Positions 35,329 through 44,736 of a stretch of DNA of 64,000 bases are shown here, piece by piece. The stretch lies in the NCBI RefSeq assembly GCF_024714495.1, contig NZ_JAMZMJ010000008.1:1-64000 (forward strand), in the 5' to 3' direction. The notes below the pieces were generated by a model, which had not been told where the DNA came from, searched no databases, and worked only from the letters and a program-made list of their open reading frames with translations. How positions within the stretch are numbered: position 1 is the stretch's first letter; each line of letters begins with the position of its first letter. This stretch comes from Marinoscillum pacificum. GTDB lineage: Bacteria; Bacteroidota; Bacteroidia; Cytophagales; Cyclobacteriaceae. Made by a program: the position numbers and the translations under genes.

Positions 35329-38300
35329 ATGAGTATGCGATGGCTATTATCACCAACTTTACTACTGATAGCATGTCTGTCTTATGGGCAAAGTGTGCTC
35401 TCTAATGGCAGTTGGATCAAAATCGGAACCACTACTGAAGGCATTTACAAACTGGACCAATCCTTTATACGAGAACTTGGAGTCCCAGCCTCGGTTGATC
35501 CAGCAACTATTAAAGTTTATAATCATGGCTTTCGTGGAATGCTTCCTCAGGCCAATTCAGTTGATCGGCCATTTGATCCGATTGAAATCCCAATTGCTGG
35601 ATACGGAACCTCAGACGGAAGTTTAGATCAAAACGACTACTTCTTATTCTACAGTCAAGGACCTGATAAATTACTACTGGACAGTCTAGGTCAAGTCAAC
35701 TATGAACACAACCTGTATTCTGATACCCTTTATTTTCTTTTGACCTATGATGGGGAACCGGGTAAAAGAATTACCAACGCTACTGCCAGAACCAGCGCAG
35801 CGGAAAGTAGAGATACCTACCAAAAATTGATCAGACATGAAATAGATGAGTACAATCAATTACAATCTGGTCGAATCTGGGTAAGTATGGGAGTTACTAA
35901 TAGCAATCCCCTCATGAACTTCAACTACGATGTTGCGAACAATACTGGTCGATTGAATATTTGGACATCATTTTCTGCAGAATCGCTAAGCCCATGTTTT
36001 TTTGATATTGAGGTAAATGGGAACCTAATAGGGCAAGTTGAAATTGACTCAGTAACTGGAGCCACTTATAGCCAAAAGCAGAAGTACAGCAAAGACTTCT
36101 TCAGTTCGACTATAAATGGAAGTTCATTAGATCTTAAACTCAGGTATAATTCACCTGCGTCTAACTCGATCGGTTTCCTCGACTATTTCATTTTGGGGTT
36201 GGAATCAACATTTGCTGATAAGCAAAACATTATTCATTCATCTCCAGGAAAACAATACAACTGGACAATAGGTGACAACAATGAAGTGTGGGATGTCACT
36301 AATTTAAATGATATCACAAGGCTTCCTGTGAGCAATGGAGTTGTCACAAACTCTAGTGATGAATATGTGTTAGCCGTTTTCAAGGGTTCTGATTTTCCTA
36401 CTCCTGTAAACTTCGGAAGTATCTCAAACCAGAACATTAAAGGTCTGGCATCATCAGAAGCAATAATTGTAACTCATCCAAAGTTTCTAAGCCAAGCAAG
36501 AAAATTAGCAGCTTTTCACGAGTCTTATGACGGGATGTCTGTTGGTCTCGTTACTACGTATCAGGTTTACAATGAGTTCAATTCTGGAGGTCAAGACATA
36601 TCGGCCATTCGTGATTTCTTCAAATACTGTTACGATCAAGGAGGAAACTTAAAATATGTACTTCTATTTGGCGATGCGTCATATGACTACAAATACATTC
36701 TCCCAAACAATACCAACTACGTTCCAATATATGAATCAAGAGAGTCTGCACACAACATCTTTAGTCACTCATCAGATGATTACTATGGTTTTATGGAAGA
36801 CGATGAAGGTGAATGGAGTGAGGGAAAGCTAAGAAACAACACAGTTTTCTTTGAAGAGCCTTATCAAGACCACACTTTAGAAATAGGAGTCGGCCGTCTT
36901 CCTGCCAAAACCCAGGAGGAAGCAGATAACATGGTAGCCAAAATCATTAGATACAAAACTGCTCAGCAGGCGCTTGGCAAATGGCGCCAACAAATAGCCT
37001 ATCTCGTGGATGATGGTGATCGCAACGAGCATATTCGTCAAGCAGAGAGCTTTTCAAGCATCATTGACAAAGATTACTCTCAATACAGCATTAAGAAACT
37101 GTATTTGGACAGGTACAATCAAGATGTAGAACCAGGTCCAGATTCTCCTGTTTCCAGTGACGTTATCAATACTATTAAGGACGGTGTCTTAATGTTTAAT
37201 TACATCGGTCATGGGAATTATCTCCAACTCACACACAGAACGGAATTAGCAATAGATCTCAATATCATTAGAGGACTAAGTAATCGACACAAGCTCCCTT
37301 TATTTGTGACAGCTACTTGTGAGTTTGGCCAATATGACAACCCGATAAGAGACTCAGGAGCTGAATTATTACTAAGCAGTGCCAACGGAGGAGCTATTGC
37401 ATTAATAACCACAACAAGACCTGTTTATGCTCATACCAATGAGCCAGTAAACATTGCTATTCATGAAAATCTGTTTAGAAAAGTTGATGGAGCATACCCT
37501 AGACTGGGAGACGTGATCAGACATGCAAAAAACGAAAGTCTTAGCGGACCAATCAATAGAAATTTCGCATTACTGGGTGATCCAATGCTCCGCTTGAATT
37601 ATCCTGAACATGACATTATTCTTGATCAATTCCAATCTGAACAAGATACCTTAAGTGCTTTAGAAGTATTCACTCTTTCTGGAAAGGTACAAGATGGAGA
37701 TATACTGGTAGAAGATTTTACCGGAACTGCCACAGTAACTATCTGGGATATTCCACAAAGCAAAACAACTCTTGGAGATGAAAGCGATCCATATACTTTT
37801 GAGGAGCAAACAAATGCACTTTATAGAGGTGAATTTTCAGTGGTTAACGGCACATTCAATGCCGAAATAATCTTACCAAAAAACATCTCCTATAAATATC
37901 AACAGGGTAAAATAACGATCTACGCTTCAAATCAAGTAGGATTTACAGATGCTTCTTACTCCTCCAGAAATTTTGTATTGGGGGGAACAACAAGTCAGTT
38001 AGTTAATGATCAAACACCTCCAGAAATATCGCTATACCTGAACGAACCATCTTTCAAATCTGGTCATACAGTGGGTGCAAATAGCCTATTTATTGCTGAA
38101 CTGAGCGATCAAAATGGAATCAATATTTCGAATAATGGCTTTGGTGATGGTATTACTTTACAATTGAATAATGACGAGCCGATACCTCTAAACGAATTCT
38201 ACACTGCAGAATTAGATACTTATAAAAAAGGTCATGTGGTTTTCCCACTTCAAAACTTAAGTCCAGGAAAATACACAGCTAAATTAAAAGTTTCTGACAC

Positions 38301-38673
38301 ATACAATAATTTCAGTGAGAAGACAGTTGAGTTTTATGTATCAGATCAACCTACTCTGAAACTCTTCAATGCGATGAACTACCCTAACCCGGTGAGCTCA
38401 GATGGTCTCACTACTTTCAGCTTTGAGCATGACAGAGAAGACGAACAACTGGAAATTAATCTTATGCTATACAACCTACATGGTCAAATGGTGAATCAAT
38501 TGGATTATACTGTTGACAGTAGTTCTCGCAAAATTGATTATTTAACCATGCGCATGTCTAATTTTCAGGGCAGCGGTCTGGATAAAGGAATATACTTATA
38601 CAGGCTAAAAGTAACTAGTACACTGGATGATGCTACCAATGAAATAGTTAAACGTCTAGTAATCATTAATTAA
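35329..38673 (+). CDS. porU: Type IX secretion sortase PorU
   Basis: 1114 residues with a signal peptide (LLIACLSYGQ) and a gingipain-like C25 peptidase domain. The catalytic His is H628 in YIGHGNY and the catalytic Cys is C664 in TATCEFGQYDNP, both intact. A beta-rich domain and a C-terminal segment with NAMNYPNPVS (T9SS CTD-like) and KGIYLYRL follow. PorU sits on the cell surface, removes the sorting domain of T9SS cargo and attaches the cargo to the surface glycolipid. It is followed after 29 bp by porV, its known partner. A second in-frame ATG at 35335 is possible. Confidence 0.95.
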   Translation: MSMRWLLSPTLLLIACLSYGQSVLSNGSWIKIGTTTEGIYKLDQSFIRELGVPASVDPATIKVYNHGFRGMLPQANSVDRPFDPIEIPIAGYGTSDGSLDQNDYFLFYSQGPDKLLLDSLGQVNYEHNLYSDTLYFLLTYDGEPGKRITNATARTSAAESRDTYQKLIRHEIDEYNQLQSGRIWVSMGVTNSNPLMNFNYDVANNTGRLNIWTSFSAESLSPCFFDIEVNGNLIGQVEIDSVTGATYSQKQKYSKDFFSSTINGSSLDLKLRYNSPASNSIGFLDYFILGLESTFADKQNIIHSSPGKQYNWTIGDNNEVWDVTNLNDITRLPVSNGVVTNSSDEYVLAVFKGSDFPTPVNFGSISNQNIKGLASSEAIIVTHPKFLSQARKLAAFHESYDGMSVGLVTTYQVYNEFNSGGQDISAIRDFFKYCYDQGGNLKYVLLFGDASYDYKYILPNNTNYVPIYESRESAHNIFSHSSDDYYGFMEDDEGEWSEGKLRNNTVFFEEPYQDHTLEIGVGRLPAKTQEEADNMVAKIIRYKTAQQALGKWRQQIAYLVDDGDRNEHIRQAESFSSIIDKDYSQYSIKKLYLDRYNQDVEPGPDSPVSSDVINTIKDGVLMFNYIGHGNYLQLTHRTELAIDLNIIRGLSNRHKLPLFVTATCEFGQYDNPIRDSGAELLLSSANGGAIALITTTRPVYAHTNEPVNIAIHENLFRKVDGAYPRLGDVIRHAKNESLSGPINRNFALLGDPMLRLNYPEHDIILDQFQSEQDTLSALEVFTLSGKVQDGDILVEDFTGTATVTIWDIPQSKTTLGDESDPYTFEEQTNALYRGEFSVVNGTFNAEIILPKNISYKYQQGKITIYASNQVGFTDASYSSRNFVLGGTTSQLVNDQTPPEISLYLNEPSFKSGHTVGANSLFIAELSDQNGINISNNGFGDGITLQLNNDEPIPLNEFYTAELDTYKKGHVVFPLQNLSPGKYTAKLKVSDTYNNFSEKTVEFYVSDQPTLKLFNAMNYPNPVSSDGLTTFSFEHDREDEQLEINLMLYNLHGQMVNQLDYTVDSSSRKIDYLTMRMSNFQGSGLDKGIYLYRLKVTSTLDDATNEIVKRLVIIN

Positions 38674-38674
38674 C

Positions 38675-38682
38675 TATCTTTG
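38675..38682 (+). promoter_or_regulatory. Candidate -7 element of porV
   Basis: TATCTTTG, followed by CC, is a strong match to the phylum -7 consensus and lies in the 29-bp porU-porV gap, 20 bases before the porV ATG. No TTG is found at the proper -33 position. It suggests porV can be transcribed independently of porU. Confidence 0.5.
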
Positions 38683-38702
38683 CCACCTTAAATTTTTGCT
38701 CG

Positions 38703-39923
38703 ATGAATTTACATCTTAAGAAGTCATTTTGGTTTCTAGCATTTGTTGCTCCGTTTTTTGCTAATGCGCAATCAAACGCACCTATACTTTCAGGTCAGGA
38801 TACATCTCGTAACCCGATCACAGTAGCTGTGCCTTTCGTTGGATTTGCTCCAGATAGTAGAGGCGCTGCAATGGGTGATGCCGGCGTAGCTAGTTCACCA
38901 GATGCATACAGTGTTCACTGGAACAATGCCAAATTAGCTTTCATTGAAGATGACCTTGGTTTCTCTTTCTCCTATTCACCATGGCTAGGAAACATAGTTG
39001 ATGACATGTCTCTGAACTACCTAACGTTCTACAAGAAGATAGACCGAGTACAGACCATTGGTGCAACTATTCGTTATTTTGATTTAGGAGAAATTCAGCT
39101 TACAGATGCGAACGCAGAACCTCTAGGTTTAGAGAATCCAAGAGAAGCAGCATTTGATGCAACATACTCACGAAAACTTTCAGAAAACATCGGTATAGGT
39201 GGTACTATCAGATATATCTGGTCAAATCTTTCCGGAAACATCACAGGTGCTCCAGACGCAAAAGCAGGTACTTCTGTAGCTATCGACTTAGGATTCTACT
39301 ACAACAAAGAGTTGGTATTCAATGGCAAAAATGCAGAGTTATCATTCGGCGCACACCTGTCTAACTTCGGACAAAAAATAACCTATAGTAATGATTCTAA
39401 TGAGGACTTCATCCCGACTAATTTGAGGTTAGGATCAGGATTTAAGACAAACATAGATCCATACAACAGCATCACACTTTTGGTTGACTTCAATAAACTT
39501 TTGGTTCCAACTCCTCCTTTTTATCAATTGGATGACGATGGCCAAATACAGTACGATGCTAATGGTGAGCCGATTATCCTCAAAGGTAAAGACCCTAACA
39601 GACCATTGTTAAGTGGTGCATTTGGTTCTTTCACTGATGCTCCAAACGGATTCTCAGAGGAAATGCAAGAAATCATGATCTCTACAGGCCTTGAATATAA
39701 GTACAGAGACGTGTTTGCGGTAAGAGCAGGTTATTTCCATGAGAGCAAAAACAAAGGTGATAGAAAATACTTTACTGCTGGTCTTGGCTTTAAATATCAG
39801 GTATTTGAGATTGATTTTTCTTATTTAGTACCAAGAGATCAGAATCATCCACTTGGAGACACCTTAAGACTATCTTTTGTGTTTAGCTTTGACACTAAAG
39901 ATGAAGACCCAACTGATGGATAG
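38703..39923 (+). CDS. porV: Type IX secretion outer-membrane protein PorV
   Basis: 406 residues with a signal peptide ending FANAQ. PorV/LptO signatures are VPFVGFAPDSRGAAMGDAGVASSPDAYSVHWNNAKLAF near the start and the C-terminal beta strand LRLSFVFSF. It is a 14-stranded FadL-like barrel that carries T9SS cargo from the SprA translocon to PorU. The 3' end overlaps the start of the M16-like gene. Confidence 0.95.
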   Translation: MNLHLKKSFWFLAFVAPFFANAQSNAPILSGQDTSRNPITVAVPFVGFAPDSRGAAMGDAGVASSPDAYSVHWNNAKLAFIEDDLGFSFSYSPWLGNIVDDMSLNYLTFYKKIDRVQTIGATIRYFDLGEIQLTDANAEPLGLENPREAAFDATYSRKLSENIGIGGTIRYIWSNLSGNITGAPDAKAGTSVAIDLGFYYNKELVFNGKNAELSFGAHLSNFGQKITYSNDSNEDFIPTNLRLGSGFKTNIDPYNSITLLVDFNKLLVPTPPFYQLDDDGQIQYDANGEPIILKGKDPNRPLLSGAFGSFTDAPNGFSEEMQEIMISTGLEYKYRDVFAVRAGYFHESKNKGDRKYFTAGLGFKYQVFEIDFSYLVPRDQNHPLGDTLRLSFVFSFDTKDEDPTDG

Positions 39924-41169
39924 AACTCAGGCGCCTGCTGCTGTTGAAATAGACAGACCCAATTTACCTACTGTAGAAAAAGTAAAACTTAACAATGAAC
40001 TGGAGGCCTATGTACTCAATCAAGGCAAACAGGACGTTGTATTACTTGAATTAATTATTCCTGTAGGTAGATATCAGGAACCTTCTTCTGGGTTGGCCTA
40101 TTATCTTTTCAAAATGCTAACAGAAGGTACTACCAAGTATACTTCTGAAGAAATAGCATCAAAGTTTGACTTCTTCGGAAGCCATTTGGAGATCACTCCT
40201 ACGCTAGATCATGTAAGCATCAAGCTTTACACACTCAGTAGGTTTTTTGAAGAAGTTCTGGATCTTTTTTGTCACTTGCTTGCCGACAGCAATTTTCCTG
40301 AACATGAATTTAATATTCTCAAGCAGATTCGTGTTCAGCAAATCAAGCAGCAAGAAGCTAAGAACAACGTTTTCGCTAGTCTAAAGTTTAGAGAAGCACT
40401 TTACGGAGCAGATCACCCATATGGGAGAAAAGTAAGTATTGAACAAGCTAAGGAGGTTTCTATTCAGGATGTCATTGCATTTCAAAATGCAGCACTATCC
40501 AAACCTACCATATTCTTAACAGGAAGAATTACAGATAAAGAGCTTTCTATACTTACTAATAAGCTAAGCACCATCAATTTCTCTGACTCTGTGCAAAGCG
40601 AATCCTATGTCATTAATCCTGTTGGTTCTGAGAGAATAAAAAAGGATGGTAGTACGCAGGCGAGCATTAGGTTAGGCAAACTCATTATCAACAGAAAGAA
40701 CCCTGATATTCACAACTTCAAAATCACCAATGAAATTCTAGGTGGATATTTCGGATCTCGATTGATGAAGAATATTCGTGAAGAAAAAGGACTGACATAT
40801 GGCATTCATTCCAGCATCCTTCATCTACAGCAATCTTCATACTGGTCTATTGGCTCGGAAGTATTGTTAGACAAAGTAGATCTGGCACTAGAAGAAATTC
40901 ATAAGGAGATAAAAACGCTTCAAACTGAACCTGTATCAGATCAAGAGCTTAATATGGTGACCAACTATATGAAAGGAAAGTTCTTAACCTCCTTTGACTC
41001 ACCATTTAGTTCACATAACATGATCAAATCCCTGGTTTTGGACGGATTGGAGACAAGCTACTACTTCAGCTATTTTGATGCAATTCAAAGCATCAATGCA
41101 GACACCATACTACAGGTGGCTAACAAATACTTTGATAAGGACTCCTTGACAACTGTTATCGTTGGTTAA
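39916..41169 (+). CDS. Catalytically dead M16 peptidase-like protein
   Basis: 417 residues from the ATG at 39916, which overlaps the porV stop by 8 bp; ATG 39901 is a second option. The fold is a clear M16 two-domain half (FEEVLDLFCHLLADSNFPEHEF, ALYGADHPYGR). The zinc site HxxEH is lost: the position reads AYYLFKM (Tyr, Phe and Lys replace His, Glu and His). The C-terminal R/Y substrate motif is kept in GSRLMKNIREEKGLTYG. Such proteins normally act as the non-catalytic partner of a heterodimer whose active subunit must be encoded elsewhere. No signal peptide. Its stop shares TTAA with the opposing WG gene. Confidence 0.85.
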   Translation: MDRTQAPAAVEIDRPNLPTVEKVKLNNELEAYVLNQGKQDVVLLELIIPVGRYQEPSSGLAYYLFKMLTEGTTKYTSEEIASKFDFFGSHLEITPTLDHVSIKLYTLSRFFEEVLDLFCHLLADSNFPEHEFNILKQIRVQQIKQQEAKNNVFASLKFREALYGADHPYGRKVSIEQAKEVSIQDVIAFQNAALSKPTIFLTGRITDKELSILTNKLSTINFSDSVQSESYVINPVGSERIKKDGSTQASIRLGKLIINRKNPDIHNFKITNEILGGYFGSRLMKNIREEKGLTYGIHSSILHLQQSSYWSIGSEVLLDKVDLALEEIHKEIKTLQTEPVSDQELNMVTNYMKGKFLTSFDSPFSSHNMIKSLVLDGLETSYYFSYFDAIQSINADTILQVANKYFDKDSLTTVIVG

Positions 41170-43325
41170 TTAGCTTTTTGAAGTATCAGGTATTCTCCTT
41201 TTATTTTCACTTCACTATACTCAAATGGAAGTTTAGTGTATCCTTGATAGTCCATGACCCCTTTGAGACCATTCTTAGATGCTATGATCAATTCTTGGTT
41301 CGTATCAATGATAGTATCATAATTAGGCCTAATGATAAAACGCCCATTGATATCACATAGTCCAGACTTTTGATCCCAGTCTTCTATCTTGTAGTTCCCT
41401 GTAGATAATCGTTCAATATTCTTCCAGATGACCTCAACTATCTCTTTACCAGCAGGAGTGATTATTCCGTAGTTATCTTCACTTTGAATAATCGCCAAAT
41501 CATTTACAAAAGTACTAGAATAGCGATAGAAGGGCTGAATTTTCAATACCTCAGCCTTATCAATAAATCCCCACTTACCTAATAACTGAACAGGAGCCAG
41601 TCCTTCACTGTATGGCTGAGCGGCATCATACCGATTGGCAATTCGGAGCTTTCCATTTACATCAATAAAACCATGTTTTCCGTCTTTCAATACATGGAAA
41701 TAGCCTTCTGAAAAGCCAAACACATCTTGTATTTCATCATCTGGTGTTACAATCACCCGACCTGAAGAATGAATTAACGTGGCATACGCACTATCAAGAA
41801 GCACATAGTATTCTCCCAACACATTGATGTCCTTGTATATTGGATGCACGTAGTGACCGCTTGATGTGATTGCACCATAACGATCACCGTCGACCAGTTC
41901 CAGGAATTCTTTTGGCCTTGTCTCGAATGGCACCCCCTGTATTACCTCTCCTTGTTCGTTAATAACGTAGGTAGCCATTCCTTTTTGTCCAACATAGAAT
42001 CGATCATAACAATATATACTGTCATATTCTGCCAAGACCAGCCAATCACCATTAAAATTACTTACTCCCCAGGCACCGTAATTTTTGGCTAAAAAATGAT
42101 TGGAGCTAAACGTTTTTTCAACTTTGTCGAAAGTATAATTCAGCATTACATTACCTCTAAAATCAAGCCATCCCCAGTAATCATTTTTCTTTACTGGTAC
42201 ATTTCTGTTAGATGCATAGGATACAGACTGAAACGGTCTTTCATTGATCTTCCTCCCAAACATATTGTATACATCCCAGTCACCTTTAGACTCGGTATAG
42301 AAATAGAGACTATCCACAGCTACTGAGTCAAACCCAAAAGCGACTTCTCGTCCATCGGTTTTATAGATTCCCCACTGCTGGGTCTTATTATTCTTGGTTA
42401 CCAGGAATCCATTTCGGATAGACTTAAGAGAATTATTTTGATCATTGAACAATAAGTCACTAGCTGCAAGGATGTGCTCAGCGTTATTCACATGAGCAAT
42501 TAGGATATCATGATGAGGTTCTAAACTGATGGAATCGCATCTGATTTCCATCACAGCTTCTTTCAAAGCAATATTGGTCAGGTTGGTTACTTGCCATGTT
42601 GGAAATGCAATAGTTTCATTTCCATTAATAGACTTATACTCTAGGGGCAATACCCAGTCTCCCTCGCTATTAAGTTTGCCATAATAACCTTCTTTACGAA
42701 CTAAATACCCATCATCAACCTTAGAAAACTCATCTACCCAATCTTCAATCAGTAAAGAGCCATCCTTTTTGAATACCTGACGAGTAAGCCCCTTGCTACC
42801 GGCAACAATAAAATTGCCAACTACCTTAACATTTTCATGAATTGGAGCGATCAACTCCTTTTCGTTATTGACTAATCCGAAAAATATATCTCCATTAGAA
42901 TAAACAGACACTTTATAAATTCCGGCAAAGACTTCATCAATTGTGAAATAGTTAAATCCAATGATTACATCTCCTTTCTCGTCAATTAACCCTCGCTTGA
43001 CCACATTAGAATATGGTGTTACTTTTCCAGCCTCAATAAGGTACTCATTGAATGGTTCCAGAATTCTAAAGCCAGCGTCACCCACCTTATTTGATCGTAT
43101 ATTGATTAATCCCCAATTTCCATTTTCGTAAAAACCAATGGTTTTGTTGATAATCTCTGAAGTGCCATTGGACCAACCCAGCCTTTCGTAAATAGCAGGA
43201 ACGACTACTTTTCCTTCAGCGTCCTCTACACCTTGTAAACCATCTAGAGTATAGATTTTGAGATCACCAGCAAAGGAGGATGTGGAAAGAATAAAAAATA
43301 GGTAGCATGAAACGATTATGCGCAT
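41166..43325 (-). CDS. WG-repeat protein, secreted
   Basis: 719 residues from the ATG at 43325, which opens a signal peptide (SCYLFFILSTSSFAG); an upstream in-frame ATG at 43352 adds nine residues. The whole mature protein is built of WG repeats with units such as GKWGFIDKAE, DYWGWLDFRGN, YGAWGVSNFNGDW and GLKGVMDYQGY, about 14-18 recognisable. WG repeats form beta-rich solenoids in secreted proteins and their function is mostly unknown. It follows hemA by 32 bp. Its stop overlaps the M16-like gene by four bases. Confidence 0.87.
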   Translation of the reverse strand: MRIIVSCYLFFILSTSSFAGDLKIYTLDGLQGVEDAEGKVVVPAIYERLGWSNGTSEIINKTIGFYENGNWGLINIRSNKVGDAGFRILEPFNEYLIEAGKVTPYSNVVKRGLIDEKGDVIIGFNYFTIDEVFAGIYKVSVYSNGDIFFGLVNNEKELIAPIHENVKVVGNFIVAGSKGLTRQVFKKDGSLLIEDWVDEFSKVDDGYLVRKEGYYGKLNSEGDWVLPLEYKSINGNETIAFPTWQVTNLTNIALKEAVMEIRCDSISLEPHHDILIAHVNNAEHILAASDLLFNDQNNSLKSIRNGFLVTKNNKTQQWGIYKTDGREVAFGFDSVAVDSLYFYTESKGDWDVYNMFGRKINERPFQSVSYASNRNVPVKKNDYWGWLDFRGNVMLNYTFDKVEKTFSSNHFLAKNYGAWGVSNFNGDWLVLAEYDSIYCYDRFYVGQKGMATYVINEQGEVIQGVPFETRPKEFLELVDGDRYGAITSSGHYVHPIYKDINVLGEYYVLLDSAYATLIHSSGRVIVTPDDEIQDVFGFSEGYFHVLKDGKHGFIDVNGKLRIANRYDAAQPYSEGLAPVQLLGKWGFIDKAEVLKIQPFYRYSSTFVNDLAIIQSEDNYGIITPAGKEIVEVIWKNIERLSTGNYKIEDWDQKSGLCDINGRFIIRPNYDTIIDTNQELIIASKNGLKGVMDYQGYTKLPFEYSEVKIKGEYLILQKAN

Positions 43326-43357
43326 GCTCAAATATAAATCGGGAAATTTCAAGAAGT

Positions 43358-44620
43358 CTAGTTAGACGATTGAGATTTTTCTTCTTCTAGATTAAACAGG
43401 TCATTTAGCACACCAACAAGCGTTTCAGCCTCACCACGCTTACAAGCAGCTTTCAGCTGTAGCACAGGCAATTTGATCACTTTTTGGATCATACCTTTTG
43501 TTGCCTTTTCTAGAAACTTCGCTTCTTTATCGCTCAATTTACCTACGTAACGAGCCATTTCTTGCTGACGAATATCCTCTAATGCCTGCTTTAATTTTTT
43601 AATCGTTGGAGACACTTCCATCTCCTGAGACCAGTTATTGAATTCATTTAGGCTCTCTGTTACGATTTGTTCTACCTGAGGTATTACTTGCCTTCTTTTT
43701 TCCAGAGCCTCAGAAGCTTTCTGCTGTAACTGATCTACATTATAAAGAATTACACCTGATACAGACTCTACAGCATCTTCAATACTTCTAGGAACAGATA
43801 AGTCCACCAGCATTTTTGGGTGATGATTTCCTTCCAGCATTGAAGCGGTAATGATTGGACTTGGAGCCTGAACTGCACTAATGATGACATGTGCATCACT
43901 TACAACATGATCCAGATTATCCAATGAGTCTACTTCAAACCCAAACTCTTCAGCAAGCTTTTCAGCTTTTTCATGAGTTCGGTTAATCAATGTAACTTGA
44001 GCATTAACGCTCTTCAAGTTCTCTACGACATTCTCACCGATTTCTCCAAGACCTACCACAGCGACTTTCGGATTAGTGTAGGTAGCAATAAATTTCTCTA
44101 CCACATTTACCGCTGAAGATGCTACTGATGCATTTCCATCTCTGAAAGTAGTTTCCTGCACCATTCGCTTATTGGTGTAGAAAATAGTGTGAAGTAATCT
44201 GTGCAAGAATGGACCAGCCATCTGCTCATCTGCAGACCACTGATAAGCTTTTTTCACTTGATTAGTGATTTGAATATCTCCGAGAACCATTGACTCCAAA
44301 CCAAGTGAAACATTGAAGAGGTGGCGAGTAGCCTGCTCCTGATTCATTTGAATGAAATAAGAAGCTGATGGATTTGATGTACTTACACCATGGAAAACAT
44401 CCACAAATGAGGCAAGTCTCTCCGAGACTTCATCAGAAGCCACAAAGTAGATCTCAGTGCGATTGCAAGTAGATAAGAGTAGTGCTTCTTCCAACCCAAG
44501 CACTTCTTTAGCTTGCACAAGAAATTGCTTCGTTTGATTTTCATCAAAGGCAATTGCCTCTCGCACATCCAAAGGAGTGTTCTTGTAAGAAATACCTATC
44601 GCTCTAAAGTTGCTATACAT
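43358..44620 (-). CDS. hemA: Glutamyl-tRNA reductase
   Basis: 420 residues, normal for HemA. The nucleophilic Cys lies in LLSTCNRTEIY (~residue 51). The NADPH-binding segment is VAVVGLGEIGENVVENL and the C-terminal dimerisation helices follow. It reduces glutamyl-tRNA to glutamate-1-semialdehyde, the first step of tetrapyrrole synthesis in the C5 pathway. Divergent from the HhH gene. Confidence 0.97.
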   Translation of the reverse strand: MYSNFRAIGISYKNTPLDVREAIAFDENQTKQFLVQAKEVLGLEEALLLSTCNRTEIYFVASDEVSERLASFVDVFHGVSTSNPSASYFIQMNQEQATRHLFNVSLGLESMVLGDIQITNQVKKAYQWSADEQMAGPFLHRLLHTIFYTNKRMVQETTFRDGNASVASSAVNVVEKFIATYTNPKVAVVGLGEIGENVVENLKSVNAQVTLINRTHEKAEKLAEEFGFEVDSLDNLDHVVSDAHVIISAVQAPSPIITASMLEGNHHPKMLVDLSVPRSIEDAVESVSGVILYNVDQLQQKASEALEKRRQVIPQVEQIVTESLNEFNNWSQEMEVSPTIKKLKQALEDIRQQEMARYVGKLSDKEAKFLEKATKGMIQKVIKLPVLQLKAACKRGEAETLVGVLNDLFNLEEEKSQSSN

Positions 44621-44656
44621 CTACTTAAGACCTTACTCTTCAAAATTTATAGTTTG

Positions 44657-44664
44657 CAAAAATA
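44657..44664 (-). promoter_or_regulatory. Candidate -7 element of hemA
   Basis: TATTTTTG on the minus strand (plus CAAAAATA), about 37 bases upstream of the hemA ATG. No matching -33 TTG at the usual spacing. Confidence 0.4.
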
Positions 44665-44736
44665 ATAACGTAAGATTTAAGAACCGAATGACATTTATCA
44701 TAAAATCTATTTATTTTGGTTCTAAATAGCGGTTTC

